A DNA stretch of 40,501 bases, from NCBI GenBank assembly GCA_016790175.1, contig JAEUPI010000167.1, forward strand, positions 1 to 40,501. Reading direction: 5' to 3'. This DNA is from Burkholderiaceae bacterium. GTDB lineage: Bacteria; Pseudomonadota; Gammaproteobacteria; Burkholderiales; Burkholderiaceae_C. The position numbers were made by a program, and so were the translations under genes. Shown here one piece after another: positions 1-8,279 of this stretch (position 1 is the stretch's first letter; every line of letters starts with the position of its first letter). The notes beneath the pieces are model-generated. The model was not told the DNA's origin. It did not search any database and was given only the letters and a program-made list of their open reading frames with translations.

Positions 1-94
1 AGTCTGCCATGCGGGCATCGGCTGTTGCGCTGCTCATGTGTTGAACGCTTGACAGCCGGTCACAGGGTCGACGGCAAGCGCCCGCGCCCTGCCT

Positions 95-100
95 TAGCAT
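95..100 (+). promoter_or_regulatory. Putative -10 of the first lipoprotein gene (leaderless)
   Basis: TAGCAT lies exactly six bases before the ATG at 107 and there is no purine-rich ribosome site between them. A sigma70-type -10 here would start transcription at the ATG. No good -35 is visible 16-18 bases upstream. The same spacing recurs at other genes in the window. Confidence 0.4.
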
Positions 101-106
101 GGGGTC

Positions 107-520
107 ATGCCCATTTTCATTCGGCCTGGGCGCGTGCTCGACCTGTTGGCGCTGGCCGCGTCGAGTCTGCTCCTGGCCGGCTGCGGCGGCGGCATCTACC
201 TGGGCTTGGGCTGGGGCGACGACCTCGACCTTCCGCCCAGCGTGGCGCTCACCGCCAGCGTCACCGAGGCACTGCCCGGCGCAACCGTGCGGCTGGCTGC
301 TGCCGCCACCGACGACTTCGGCATCGACCAGGTGATCTTCCTGCGCCGCGAGGACGACGGCAGCGATACATCGATCGGATCCGACGGCGCCGAGCCCTAT
401 TCGCTGGATATCGCGATACCTGCCGTTCCGGCCGGTACGGTGTTGCGCTACTACGCGCAAGCGGTGGACGGGGCGCAGCAGCGCAGCAACAGCGAACTCG
501 TTTCGATCACCGTTCGCTGA
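107..520 (+). CDS. Small outer-membrane-type lipoprotein with Ig-like domain
   Basis: A 137-residue protein with a signal peptide ending in a clear lipobox, LLAGC at residues 22-26, so Cys26 should be lipidated after cleavage by signal peptidase II. The rest (about 43-137) is beta-rich, with alternating hydrophobic residues and a TDDFGI-type stretch resembling bacterial Ig-like or cadherin-like folds. No catalytic motif is visible. The ATG at 107 puts the n-region (IRPGR) before the hydrophobic core and sits six bases after a TAGCAT hexamer. The gene converges on recQ with only 13 bases between the stops and no terminator hairpin. The function is unknown; surface attachment or adhesion is only a guess from the fold. 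Confidence 0.7.
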   Translation: MPIFIRPGRVLDLLALAASSLLLAGCGGGIYLGLGWGDDLDLPPSVALTASVTEALPGATVRLAAAATDDFGIDQVIFLRREDDGSDTSIGSDGAEPYSLDIAIPAVPAGTVLRYYAQAVDGAQQRSNSELVSITVR

Positions 521-533
521 GTGCCCTGCCGCC

Positions 534-2411
534 CTAGGCGGCCTCCTGCAGCACGCGGAGGATCTGCGGCCCGTAGGCCTGCAGCTTCTTGCTGCCAATG
601 CCGCTGATGCCGGCCAGAGCCGTGAGCGAATCAGGCTGCTCGCGGGCCATCTGGGCCAATGTGGCGTCGTGGAACACCACGTAGGCGGGCAGATTGTGTT
701 CGCGGGCGATGGCGGCGCGCCAGGCCTTCAGCGCGACGAAACGCCCCGCGGCCAGCTCGTCCAGCGGCATCGGCACTGCCTTCGTCCTGCCCGTTGCGCG
801 CGCCTTGCGCGTGGCGACCGGCACGGCGGGCACGCGCAGCATCAAGGATGCGTCGCCCTTGAGCACCGCACGCGCCGAGGCCGTGAGCTCCAGGGTGCCG
901 TACTCGCCCACGCTCGCCAGATGACCGAGCGCGATCAGTTGCCGCAGCACGCCGCGCCACTGCGCATCCGACAAGTCCTCGCCGATGCCGAAGGTGGACA
1001 GACGGTCATGGCCGTGCTGGTGCACCTTGTCGGTGGCCTTGCCGCGCAGCACGTCGATCAGGTGGACGGCGCCGAAACCGAGGCCGGAATGCTGTCGGAA
1101 CCGGTAGATGCACGACAGCGCCTTGCGCGCTGCCTCGGTCGCATCCCAGGCGGCGGGCGGTTGCAGGCAATTGTCGCAATTGCCGCAGGGCCGGCTTGCC
1201 TGGCCGAAGTAGCTCAACAGGCGCACCCGCCGGCAGTCGAGCCCTTCGGCCAGCGCCAGCAGCGCATCCAGCTTGGCACGCTGCACGCGTTTGAATTCTT
1301 CGGCGGCCGGACTGTCGTCGATCATGCGGCGCTGGTTGACCACGTCGGCCAGCCCATAGGTCATCCAGGCGTCGGCGGGCAGGCCATCGCGGCCGGCTCG
1401 GCCGGTCTCCTGGTAGTAGCCCTCGATGTTCTTCGGCAGATCGAGGTGAGCCACGAAGCGCACGTCGGGCTTGTCGATGCCCATGCCGAAAGCGATGGTG
1501 GCGACCATCACCAGACCGTCCTCGCGCAGGAAGCGATCCTGGTTCGCCTTGCGCACGTCGCTTTCCATGCCCGCGTGGTAGGGCCACGCGGCGATGCCCT
1601 GCCGGCGCAGGAACTCTGCGGTCTCCTCGACCTTCTTGCGGCTGGCACAGTAGACGATGCCGGCTTCGCCGTCGTGCTCGTCGCGGATGAATTGCAGCAG
1701 CTGCGCGCGCGGATCGACCTTCTCGACGATCGTGTAGCGGATGTTGGGGCGATCGAAGCTGGCGACGAATGCCCGCGCGTCCTGCAACTGCAGCCGTTCG
1801 AGGATGTCGTGGCGCGTGTGATCGTCGGCGGTGGCCGTCAACGCGATGCGCGGCACCCCCGGGAAGCGCTCGTGCAGCACCGACAGGCCCAGGTACTCCT
1901 CGCGAAAGTCGTGTCCCCACTGGCTCACGCAATGGGCTTCGTCGATCGCGACGAGGCTCAGCAGGCCGCGTTCGTGCAGCGAGTCGAGCATCGCCAGGAA
2001 ACGCGGCGTCAGGATGCGTTCCGGCGCCGCATAGAGCAGCACCAGCCTGCCGGCCAGCAGCTCGCGCTCGATCTGCCGCGCCTCGTCGCCGTCGAGCGTG
2101 GAATTCAGGAACGCAGCGTGGACGCCGCTTTCCTCCAGTGCGCCGACCTGGTCGTGCATCAGGGCGATCAGCGGGCTGACGACCAGCGTCACGCCGCGAC
2201 CCGCGCGGTGCCGCGCGATCGCCGGAACCTGGTAGCACAGGCTCTTGCCGCCGCCGGTGGGCATCAGCACCAGCGCATCGCGGCCGGCGAGCACGTGTTG
2301 AATGATGGCCGCCTGTTCACCGCGGAAGGCCTCGTAGCCGAACACCTCGCGCAACACACCGAGGCCGGCGCCTTCTTCGATCGCGGGTGTGGGGTCCGTG
2401 GTGTCGAGCAT
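534..2411 (-). CDS. recQ: ATP-dependent DNA helicase RecQ
   Basis: 625 residues, normal for bacterial RecQ (about 600). This 3'-5' superfamily 2 helicase unwinds forks and recombination intermediates in the RecF pathway. Visible motifs: Walker A MPTGGGKS at 50-57; DEAH at 157-160 followed by the RecQ aromatic loop SQWGHDFR at 163-170; motif VI with [11 protein letters not shown] zinc site follows, with cysteines in LDCRR and in CGNCDNC. The winged-helix region comes next and a C-terminal HRDC domain occupies about 545-625. The gene diverges from ssb, and SSB's acidic tail is the known docking site for RecQ, so the pairing is functionally sensible. A TACCAT hexamer lies nine bases before the ATG and no Shine-Dalgarno is present. 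Confidence 0.97.
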   Translation of the reverse strand: MLDTTDPTPAIEEGAGLGVLREVFGYEAFRGEQAAIIQHVLAGRDALVLMPTGGGKSLCYQVPAIARHRAGRGVTLVVSPLIALMHDQVGALEESGVHAAFLNSTLDGDEARQIERELLAGRLVLLYAAPERILTPRFLAMLDSLHERGLLSLVAIDEAHCVSQWGHDFREEYLGLSVLHERFPGVPRIALTATADDHTRHDILERLQLQDARAFVASFDRPNIRYTIVEKVDPRAQLLQFIRDEHDGEAGIVYCASRKKVEETAEFLRRQGIAAWPYHAGMESDVRKANQDRFLREDGLVMVATIAFGMGIDKPDVRFVAHLDLPKNIEGYYQETGRAGRDGLPADAWMTYGLADVVNQRRMIDDSPAAEEFKRVQRAKLDALLALAEGLDCRRVRLLSYFGQASRPCGNCDNCLQPPAAWDATEAARKALSCIYRFRQHSGLGFGAVHLIDVLRGKATDKVHQHGHDRLSTFGIGEDLSDAQWRGVLRQLIALGHLASVGEYGTLELTASARAVLKGDASLMLRVPAVPVATRKARATGRTKAVPMPLDELAAGRFVALKAWRAAIAREHNLPAYVVFHDATLAQMAREQPDSLTALAGISGIGSKKLQAYGPQILRVLQEAA

Positions 2412-2420
2412 GGCGCATCA

Positions 2421-2426
2421 ATGGTA
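2421..2426 (-). promoter_or_regulatory. Putative -10 of recQ
   Basis: Read on the minus strand this is TACCAT, ending nine bases before the recQ ATG. Transcription would then begin two or three bases before the start codon, giving a nearly leaderless message. No convincing -35 is seen. Confidence 0.3.
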
Positions 2427-2507
2427 GCGGTGCAGCGGCCGTGAACGGCCTCGCGCATCGGTTGACACTCTCGAGAGGGCCCGCCGAAGGGGCACTCGCG
2501 AGGGTGA

Positions 2508-2535
2508 TTCGACGCCCGGAGTGGATCGCTATGAT
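2508..2535 (+). promoter_or_regulatory. Putative ssb promoter
   Basis: A TATGAT hexamer at 2530-2535 (five of six matches to the sigma70 -10) has a weak -35, TTCGAC at 2508-2513, 16 bases upstream. It would give a leader of about 60 bases ending in the AAGGAGC ribosome site at 2587-2593. The shared recQ/ssb region also holds the perfect palindrome CTCTCGAGAG at 2468-2477. No SOS box of the CTGT-N8-ACAG type is seen. Confidence 0.45.
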
Positions 2536-2601
2536 GGCCGTCATCGGTGCTCGCAGTCGCGCAGCGCCGCACCCGACGACGTCGCACAAGGAGCGCACAA
2601 C

Positions 2602-3066
2602 ATGGCATCGGTCAACAAGGTCATCCTGATCGGCAATCTCGGCCGCGACCCGGAGGTGCGCTATACGCCCAGCGGGTCCGCGGTGTGCAACGTGAGCCTG
2701 GCCACCACCCGCAACTGGAAGAGCAAGGACAGCGGCGAGCGCCAGGAGGAGACCGAGTGGCATCGCGTGGTCTTCTACGACCGGCTGGCCGAGATCGCCG
2801 GCGAGTACCTGAAGAAGGGCCGCCCGATCTATGTGGAAGGCCGGCTGAAGACCCGCAAGTGGCAGGACAAGGAAGGCAAGGACAACTACACCACCGAGGT
2901 CATCGCCGATCAGATGCAGATGCTCGGCAGCCGCGAGGGTATGGGCGGTGGCGGCGATGAGCATGGCGAGCCGCGCAGCGCCCCGGCGCCCCGCGCGCCC
3001 GCAAGCAAGCCGGCCGCCAAGAGCGCCACGGGCTTCGACGACATGGACGACGACATCCCGTTCTAG
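2602..3066 (+). CDS. ssb: Single-stranded DNA-binding protein
   Basis: A 154-residue SSB. The N-terminal OB fold (about 1-110) opens [20 protein letters not shown] and carries the family aromatic residues (W, F and Y around 54-60, and [12 protein letters not shown]). A disordered Gly/Pro/Ala-rich linker follows, then the acidic tip DDDIPF that docks RecQ and other repair proteins. It coats ssDNA as a tetramer. The ATG at 2602 is chosen because AAGGAGC lies eight bases upstream and because the family start (MASVNKV) is there; the open frame extends further upstream without family similarity. It is transcribed divergently from recQ and ends at a strong intrinsic-type hairpin. Confidence 0.98.
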   Translation: MASVNKVILIGNLGRDPEVRYTPSGSAVCNVSLATTRNWKSKDSGERQEETEWHRVVFYDRLAEIAGEYLKKGRPIYVEGRLKTRKWQDKEGKDNYTTEVIADQMQMLGSREGMGGGGDEHGEPRSAPAPRAPASKPAAKSATGFDDMDDDIPF

Positions 3067-3085
3067 ACCTCGTCGGCCCGGCCTC

Positions 3086-3109
3086 AACGCCCCGCTTCGG
3101 CGGGGCGTT
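3086..3109 (+). terminator. Hairpin terminator after ssb
   Basis: Ten-base-pair perfect stem AACGCCCCGC / GCGGGGCGTT closing a TTCG tetraloop (3096-3099), the very stable C(UUCG)G type. The bases after it (GTCGTTGG) are only moderately T-rich. It begins 19 bases after the ssb stop. Confidence 0.8.
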
Positions 3110-3160
3110 GTCGTTGGTACGCGCCGTCGTTCATGGTCAGGCCCGCGCAGGTCGGCGCGA

Positions 3161-3172
3161 GGGGGGGGGGGG
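3161..3172 (+). repeat. Run of twelve G
   Basis: A homopolymer of 12 G immediately upstream of the -35 and first operator of the RND operon (two bases before TTGATA). Such tracts can vary in length by slippage, but they are also error-prone in sequencing. Confidence 0.9.
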
Positions 3173-3174
3173 CT

Positions 3175-3202
3175 TGATACCCTGACGGGTATTTGCTAAC
3201 AT
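3175..3202 (+). promoter_or_regulatory. Promoter of the RND/OsmC operon
   Basis: -35 TTGATA (3175-3180), 16-base spacer, extended -10 TGC-TAACAT (3194-3202). Predicted initiation six or seven bases later falls on the ATG at 3209, so the message should be leaderless; there is no Shine-Dalgarno. Both hexamers are embedded in the two palindromes described as operators, so a bound repressor would block RNA polymerase. Confidence 0.6.
3177..3192 (+). promoter_or_regulatory. Operator 1, ATACCC-N4-GGGTAT
   Basis: Perfect 6+6 inverted repeat ATACCCTGACGGGTAT lying between the -35 and the -10. A G/C tract flanked by ATAC/GTAT arms is the operator style of CsoR/FrmR/CstR-family repressors, one of which is encoded at 7920-8210 in the same gene run. 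That this protein binds here is inference. Confidence 0.6.
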
Positions 3203-3216
3203 ACCGGCATGGGTAT
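3201..3216 (+). promoter_or_regulatory. Operator 2, ATACC-N6-GGTAT, over the start codon
   Basis: ATACCGGCATGGGTAT is a second copy of the operator pattern (5+5 perfect arms), 24 bases downstream of the first and containing the ATG at 3209-3211. The outer flanks of the pair are also mirrored: CTTGATACCC at 3173-3182 and GGGTATCAAG at 3211-3220 are exact reverse complements. Confidence 0.55.
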
Positions 3217-4288
3217 CAAGCATCTTCGTTCTCTGCGACCGCTTGCCGCTTGGATGGCCGGGCTGGCCCTGGTGTCCACGACGGCGCTGGCCGATCCGGT
3301 GCCGGTGTTGACCGTGGCGCCGCATTCGGCCAGTGCTGCTTTCGAACTCGTCGGCGTGGTGCAGGCCGTGCGTCAGGCCACGCTGGCCGCGCAGGTGGGC
3401 GGCAATGTGATCAGTCTGCCGGTCAAGGCCGGCGACCGGCTCAAGACCGGCCAGCTGGTGGCGCGACTCGATGCGCGCGATGCACAGGCGGCGCTGCAGC
3501 GCGGCGACGCGGGCGTGGTGCAGGCGGAGGGCGTGTTGCGCAGCGCGAAACTGGCGGCCGAGCGTTCGCGTGAACTGCGTCGTCAGGGTTTCATCAGCCA
3601 GGCCGCCCTCGATGTCGCCGAAACCGAGCTCTCCACCGCGCAGGCAGGGGCCGACCAGGCTCGCGCGGCGCGCAGCCAGGCGGCACTCGCGCAAGCCTTT
3701 GCCACGCTGACCGCACCGTTCGAGGCGGTCGTGCTGGCCACGCACGTCGAGCAGGGCGATCTGGCGCTGCCCGGGCGCGCGGTGGCGACCTTGTATGCGC
3801 CGGGTGCGCTGCGTGTGGCGGTCCAGGTGCCGGCCTCGCGTGCCGGCGCCGCGCGCGGCGCGCGGCGCCTGAGCGTGCAGTTGCCCGACGGACAGACGGT
3901 GACCCCGGTGCAGCAGACCTTCCTTCCCGGCACCGACCCGGTGTCGCAGACGGTCGAACTGCGTCTCGACCTGGACACGCGCGCCGCGCAGGCCCTGCTG
4001 CCGGGGCAGTCGGTGACCGTTCAGTTCGAGCCCGCGGCGACGGCGGTTTCAGCAGCAGCGTCGACGCCGTCGGCGGCACCATGGGTGCCCCGAAGCGCCG
4101 TCTTGCAGCGGGGCGAGCTGACAGCGGTGTACGTGGCGCAGCGCGATGGCTTCGCGCTGCGCAGCGTTCGCACCGGCGTGGCTGCGGCCGACGGCCGGGT
4201 GCCGGTGTGGGCCGGTTTGCAGCCGGGTGAGCAGATTGCCGCCGACGCGGTGCGTGCCGGCTTGGCCGGCGCCACGCCGGCGCGCTGA
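3209..4288 (+). CDS. RND efflux periplasmic adaptor (membrane fusion protein)
   Basis: A 359-residue adaptor that would link the inner-membrane RND pump to an outer-membrane channel. It has a Sec signal with basic n-region (MGIKHLRSLR), a hydrophobic core and a cleavage site near ALA-DP (about 28). The first lipoyl half-motif follows (VGGNVISLPVKAGDRLKTGQLVARLD, about 63-90), then a short alpha-helical hairpin rich in Ala, Arg and Glu (about 95-165). Next come the second lipoyl half (LTAPFEAVVLATHVEQGDLALPG), a beta-barrel, and a membrane-proximal domain containing PRSAVLQRGE. There is no metal-binding His/Met cluster of the CusB type. Start: the ATG at 3209 gives the complete signal peptide and is preceded by a promoter but no Shine-Dalgarno. 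The pump gene follows 18 bases downstream. The substrate cannot be read from the sequence. Confidence 0.88.
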   Translation: MGIKHLRSLRPLAAWMAGLALVSTTALADPVPVLTVAPHSASAAFELVGVVQAVRQATLAAQVGGNVISLPVKAGDRLKTGQLVARLDARDAQAALQRGDAGVVQAEGVLRSAKLAAERSRELRRQGFISQAALDVAETELSTAQAGADQARAARSQAALAQAFATLTAPFEAVVLATHVEQGDLALPGRAVATLYAPGALRVAVQVPASRAGAARGARRLSVQLPDGQTVTPVQQTFLPGTDPVSQTVELRLDLDTRAAQALLPGQSVTVQFEPAATAVSAAASTPSAAPWVPRSAVLQRGELTAVYVAQRDGFALRSVRTGVAAADGRVPVWAGLQPGEQIAADAVRAGLAGATPAR

Positions 4289-4306
4289 TTCGAGAGTGGA
4301 TCGACC

Positions 4307-7300
4307 GTGAGGACCGACGCCGCACTCGGCATCTCGGGCCGGCTGGCCCGGGCCTTCCAGGCCAATGCCATCACGCCGCTGCTGGCGTTGGTGCTGATGC
4401 TCGTGGGCCTGTTCGCCGCGCTGATCACGCCGCGCGAAGAGGAGCCGCAGATCAACGTGACGATGGCCAACGTGATCGTCGCCTTTCCGGGCGCCTCGGC
4501 CACCGACGTGCAGAACATGGTGGCGCGACCGGCCGAGCAGGTGCTGGCGCAGATCGCCGGCATCGAACATACGACCTCGGTGTCGCGGCCGGGCGTGGCC
4601 GTGATGACCGTGCAATTCAAGGTCGGCGTGCCGCGCACCGAGGCCCTGGTGCGGCTGTACGACGTGCTCAACGCGAACCAGGACTGGCTCCCGCGCGATC
4701 TCGGCGCCCTGGCGCCCATCGTCAAGCCCAAGGGCATCGACGACGTGCCGATCCTCGCGGTCACGCTGTGGCGGCGCGAGGCCATGAGCGCGCTCGAGCT
4801 GCAGAGCATCGCGCACACGCTGGAAACCGAGCTCAAGCGCGTGCCGGGTACCCGCGAGGTGCAGACGATCGGCGCTCCGGGCCGCGTGGTCCAGGTGGCG
4901 CTCGACCCGGCGAGGCTGCGCGAACGAGGCGTCGACGTGACGCGCCTGCGGTCCACGATCGCCGCGGCCAACCTGGGCACACCGTCGGGTGCGGTGCTCG
5001 AATCCGCGGGATCCGATATCGGCCGGATGCTGGCGGTGCAAACCGGCGAGTTCCTGAGGTCGGCCGACGATCTCGGCGATCTGGTGGTCGGTGTGCAGGC
5101 GGGCCGGCCGGTCTATCTGCGCGAGGTGGCCCGGATCGATTCTGCGGCGGCCCAACCCGGCGCCTACGTCTGGTTCACGCCGGGCCGCGCGGCCCAGACG
5201 GCCGGCGTCGCTGCGTCTTCGGGATCGGCCGCGTCCGCGGCGCCCGGCGTGCATCCGGCCATCACGATGGCGGTCACCAAGAAGCCCGGCCAGAACGCCG
5301 TCGACGTGTCGCGCGCGCTGCGACAGCGCCTCGACGAGATGCGCAACACCGTGCTGCCGCCGGACGTGGAGCTGACGGTGACCCGCGACTACGGCGAGAC
5401 GGCTGCTGAAAAGGCCAACAAGCTGATCAGCAAGCTGGCGTTCGCCACCGGCTCGGTGATCCTGCTGGTCGGGCTCGCGCTGGGGCGCCGCGAGGCGGTG
5501 ATCGTCGGCTCGGCGGTGATCCTCACGCTGACGGCAACGCTCTTCGCGTCGTGGGCCTGGGGCTTCACGCTGAACCGGGTGTCCCTGTTCGCGTTGATCT
5601 TCTCGATCGGCATCCTGGTCGACGATGCGATCGTGGTGGTGGAGAACATCCATCGCCATCAGCAACTCGAGCCGGGCAAACCGCTCGCACAGATCATTCC
5701 GGCGGCGGTCGACGAGGTCGGCGGCCCGACCATCCTGGCCACGCTGACGGTGATCGCCGCGCTGCTGCCGATGGCCTTCGTGACCGGGCTGATGGGTCCG
5801 TACATGGGGCCGATCCCGATCAACTCGTCGCTCGGCATGGCGCTGTCGCTGGCCATTGCATTCACCGTCACGCCGTGGCTGGCACTCAAACTGATGAAGC
5901 CGCACGGCGCTGGGCATACCGCGGGTGGGGGCACAGCGGCCCCCGGACGGCTGCAGCGTGTATCGCAACGCCTGCTGACACCGCTGCTCGCGAGTGCGCG
6001 CAAGCGCTGGCTGCTGGCCGCCGGCATCGTGGTGGCGTTGGGCCTGAGCCTGGGGCTGGCGGCGGTGCAGGCCGTGGTGCTGAAGATGCTGCCCTTCGAC
6101 AACAAGTCGGAGTTCCAGGTCGTGGTCGACATGCCGGCCGGCACGCCGCTGGAAGACACGGCCGCGGCACTGCAGGCGATGGGGGCGTTTCTCGCGCGTC
6201 AGCCCGAGGTGCGTGACCTCCAGGGCTATGCCGGTACCGCGGCGCCGATCACCTTCAACGGCCTGGTGCGTCAGTACTTCTTGCGCGCTGATGTCGAGCT
6301 GGGAGATCTGCAGGTCAATCTGGTCGACAAGGCGCACCGGCATGAGCAGAGCCACGCGATCGCGCAGCGCCTGCGACCCGAGCTGGAGAAGATCGCCGCC
6401 GCCCACCGGGCGCGCGTCAAGGTGGTCGAGGTGCCGCCGGGTCCGCCGGTGCTGAGTCCGCTGGTGGCCGAGGTCTATGGTCCCGACGAAGCCGGGCGGC
6501 AGCAGCTGGCCCGGCGACTGGCCGAGGCCTTCGCGGCCACGCCGGGCGTGGTCGGCGTCGACACCACGCTGAAGGAGGACGCGCCACGCGCCTTCATCCG
6601 CGTGCAGCGGCAGCGCGCCGAATCACTCGGCATTCCGGTGTCGCAGGTGGCCCTGACGGTGCAGGCGGCTCTCTCGGGCAGCGACGCCGCCTACCTGCAC
6701 GATGGCCAGGCGAAATATCCGGTGCCGGTGCGGCTGCAGCTGCCGCGTGAATCGCAGGTTGGCCTGGAAGGCCTGCTCGCGTTGCCGCTACGTGCCGCAA
6801 GCGGCCAGCTGGTACCGCTGTCGGAGCTTGTGCGCGTGGAGCGCGGCGTGATCGACAAGCCGCTCTTCACCAAAGACCTGCAAGCCGTGAGCTATGTGAT
6901 CGGCGATGTGGCACCCGGGCACTCCGGCGCCGCTGCGCAGGCGGGGACCGACTCGCCGCTCTACGGCCTGGCCGCGATCCGCTCACGCCTGGCGGCCGCC
7001 GCGCTGCCGGCGACCGGCGCGCTCGGCGAATACTGGATCTCGCAGCCAAGTGACCCCTACCGCCAGTACGCGATCAAGTGGGACGGCGAGTGGCAGGTCA
7101 CTTACGAGACCTTCCGCGACATGGGCGCCGCCTATGCCGTGGGGCTGGTGCTGATCTATCTGCTGGTGGTGGCGCAGTTCAAGAGTTACCTCACGCCGTT
7201 GATCATCATGGCGCCGATTCCGCTGACCCTCATCGGCGTGATGCCAGGCCATGCGCTGCTGGGCGCGCAATTCACCGCGACATCGATGATCGGCATGATC

Positions 7301-7606
7301 GCGCTGGCCGGCATCATCGTGCGCAATTCGATCCTGCTGGTCGACTTCATCGAGCTGCAGGCCAAGGCCGGCATGCCGTTCCGTGACGCCGTGGTCGCTT
7401 CGGCGGCCGTGCGCGCGCAGCCGATCGCGCTGACCGCGCTGGCAGCGATGCTCGGCGCCTTCTTCATCCTCGACGACCCGATCTTCAACGGACTCGCGGT
7501 CTCGCTCATCTTCGGCATCTTCGTCTCCACCGCGCTCACGCTGGTGGTGATTCCCGTTCTGTACTACGCCGTGTACCGGCGAATCCATGAAGGAGCTCAG
7601 TCATGA
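4307..7606 (+). CDS. RND efflux transporter permease, AcrB/HAE-like
   Basis: A 1,099-residue proton-driven inner-membrane pump with two repeats of six helices and two large periplasmic loops. The N-terminus carries TM1 and then PREEEPQI. TM4 contains the proton-relay pair Asp439-Asp440 in GILVDDAIVVVENIHRH. In the second half GIIVRNSILLVDF puts an Arg (about 1006) where, aligning by eye, AcrB has its Lys940. It lacks the Met-rich features of CusA-type metal pumps, so it falls with the broad hydrophobe/amphiphile group; the substrate is unknown. An Ala/Ser-rich insert (SSGSAASAAPG) lies in the first periplasmic loop. It starts with GTG (4307), with a weak GAGAGTGGA ahead. Its stop overlaps the ATG of the DUF2892 gene (ATGA). 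No outer-membrane factor gene is nearby, so a TolC-type partner must be encoded elsewhere. Confidence 0.93.
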   Translation: MRTDAALGISGRLARAFQANAITPLLALVLMLVGLFAALITPREEEPQINVTMANVIVAFPGASATDVQNMVARPAEQVLAQIAGIEHTTSVSRPGVAVMTVQFKVGVPRTEALVRLYDVLNANQDWLPRDLGALAPIVKPKGIDDVPILAVTLWRREAMSALELQSIAHTLETELKRVPGTREVQTIGAPGRVVQVALDPARLRERGVDVTRLRSTIAAANLGTPSGAVLESAGSDIGRMLAVQTGEFLRSADDLGDLVVGVQAGRPVYLREVARIDSAAAQPGAYVWFTPGRAAQTAGVAASSGSAASAAPGVHPAITMAVTKKPGQNAVDVSRALRQRLDEMRNTVLPPDVELTVTRDYGETAAEKANKLISKLAFATGSVILLVGLALGRREAVIVGSAVILTLTATLFASWAWGFTLNRVSLFALIFSIGILVDDAIVVVENIHRHQQLEPGKPLAQIIPAAVDEVGGPTILATLTVIAALLPMAFVTGLMGPYMGPIPINSSLGMALSLAIAFTVTPWLALKLMKPHGAGHTAGGGTAAPGRLQRVSQRLLTPLLASARKRWLLAAGIVVALGLSLGLAAVQAVVLKMLPFDNKSEFQVVVDMPAGTPLEDTAAALQAMGAFLARQPEVRDLQGYAGTAAPITFNGLVRQYFLRADVELGDLQVNLVDKAHRHEQSHAIAQRLRPELEKIAAAHRARVKVVEVPPGPPVLSPLVAEVYGPDEAGRQQLARRLAEAFAATPGVVGVDTTLKEDAPRAFIRVQRQRAESLGIPVSQVALTVQAALSGSDAAYLHDGQAKYPVPVRLQLPRESQVGLEGLLALPLRAASGQLVPLSELVRVERGVIDKPLFTKDLQAVSYVIGDVAPGHSGAAAQAGTDSPLYGLAAIRSRLAAAALPATGALGEYWISQPSDPYRQYAIKWDGEWQVTYETFRDMGAAYAVGLVLIYLLVVAQFKSYLTPLIIMAPIPLTLIGVMPGHALLGAQFTATSMIGMIALAGIIVRNSILLVDFIELQAKAGMPFRDAVVASAAVRAQPIALTALAAMLGAFFILDDPIFNGLAVSLIFGIFVSTALTLVVIPVLYYAVYRRIHEGAQS

Positions 7607-7824
7607 CCGTCGACCGTTTGATCCGCATCTTTGCCGGGAGCTTCATCCTGCTGTCGCTCGCCCTGGGCGTCGAGGGCAGCCCGCTGTTCGTCAGCCGCTG
7701 GTGGTTGGCCTTCACGGCCTTCGTCGGCGCCAATCTGCTGCAGTTCGGCATCACGCAGGTCTGCCCGCTGGGTTGGATCCTGAAGAAGCTGGGCGTGCCG
7801 GAGGCCGTGCCCCAGGCGCATTGA
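7603..7824 (+). CDS. DUF2892 (YgaP-like) inner-membrane protein
   Basis: 73 residues, two predicted transmembrane helices (about 8-27 and 30-50), then the family C-terminal signature CPLGWILKKLG with one conserved Cys next to the membrane. DUF2892 also forms the membrane part of YgaP rhodaneses and is often found in sulfide or persulfide detoxification loci such as those of the BigR type. It is translationally coupled to the RND pump (ATGA overlap), with AAGGAG eight bases before the ATG. Its biochemical role is not established. The neighbouring repressor and OsmC suggest thiol chemistry. Confidence 0.85.
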   Translation: MTVDRLIRIFAGSFILLSLALGVEGSPLFVSRWWLAFTAFVGANLLQFGITQVCPLGWILKKLGVPEAVPQAH

Positions 7825-7919
7825 CCCACCGAGGCAGCTCATCGCCAACCCCGATCCACGACGAGGCAGCGACAATGGCGACCGAACGAACACCCCCCGG
7901 GGTTCCGGAGGCCTGCACC

Positions 7920-8210
7920 ATGGCAAAGCTCAACGACGATGCCGCGCGCACCGACCTGCTCAACCGCCTCAAGCGGGCCGAAGGCCAGCTGCGCGGCGTG
8001 CAGCGCATGATCGAGGACGGCGAGGCCTGCCTGGAGATTGCCGGTCAGATGGCGGCCGTGCGCAAGGCGCTCGACAGCGCCTACGTGCGCATGACCGTGT
8101 GCTTCATGCAACAGGAGCTGCAGTCCCGGCTGGCGCCCGACGCCAAGCGCGAGCAGGCGCTGGCCGGTGTGCTCGACGAGGTGCAGACGCTGTTGGGCAA
8201 GGTGCGCTGA
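7920..8210 (+). CDS. CsoR/FrmR/CstR-family transcriptional repressor with atypical cysteines
   Basis: 96 residues, all-helical DUF156 fold. The first helix has RLKRAEGQLRGVQRMIEDGEAC with Cys37, and the second helix has the family core AAVRKALDSAYVRM. The second Cys is Cys61. Aligned by eye with FrmR (Cys35, His60) and CsoR (Cys-His-Cys), the His position is Phe62, the third ligand position is Glu66, and Cys61 is one place early. The metal sets of CsoR and RcnR are therefore not present. The sensor may use two thiols, as CstR does, though with spacing 24 rather than 29. The ATG at 7920 has GGAG nine bases upstream and fits the family length; an in-frame ATG at 7875 would add 15 residues. It probably controls the operon through the palindromes at 3177-3216 (inference). 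Confidence 0.88.
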   Translation: MAKLNDDAARTDLLNRLKRAEGQLRGVQRMIEDGEACLEIAGQMAAVRKALDSAYVRMTVCFMQQELQSRLAPDAKREQALAGVLDEVQTLLGKVR

Positions 8211-8279
8211 ACACCGCGGTCCTCGCAGGGCCGGCGCGTCGTCGCTCTCCTGCCCTTCTGCGCGAAGGAAACCGAACCT

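Noticed and set aside
2461-2477. TTGACA at 2462-2467 as the -35 of ssb
   Set aside because: No acceptable -10 lies 15-19 bases downstream; TATGAT at 2530-2535 is too far away.
4049-6406. Very long open frame antisense to the RND pump, and similar long frames opposite recQ, the BTAD/STAND regulator and glcB
   Set aside because: They lie over genes with clear protein motifs, lack family signatures, and reflect the low stop-codon density of GC-rich DNA.
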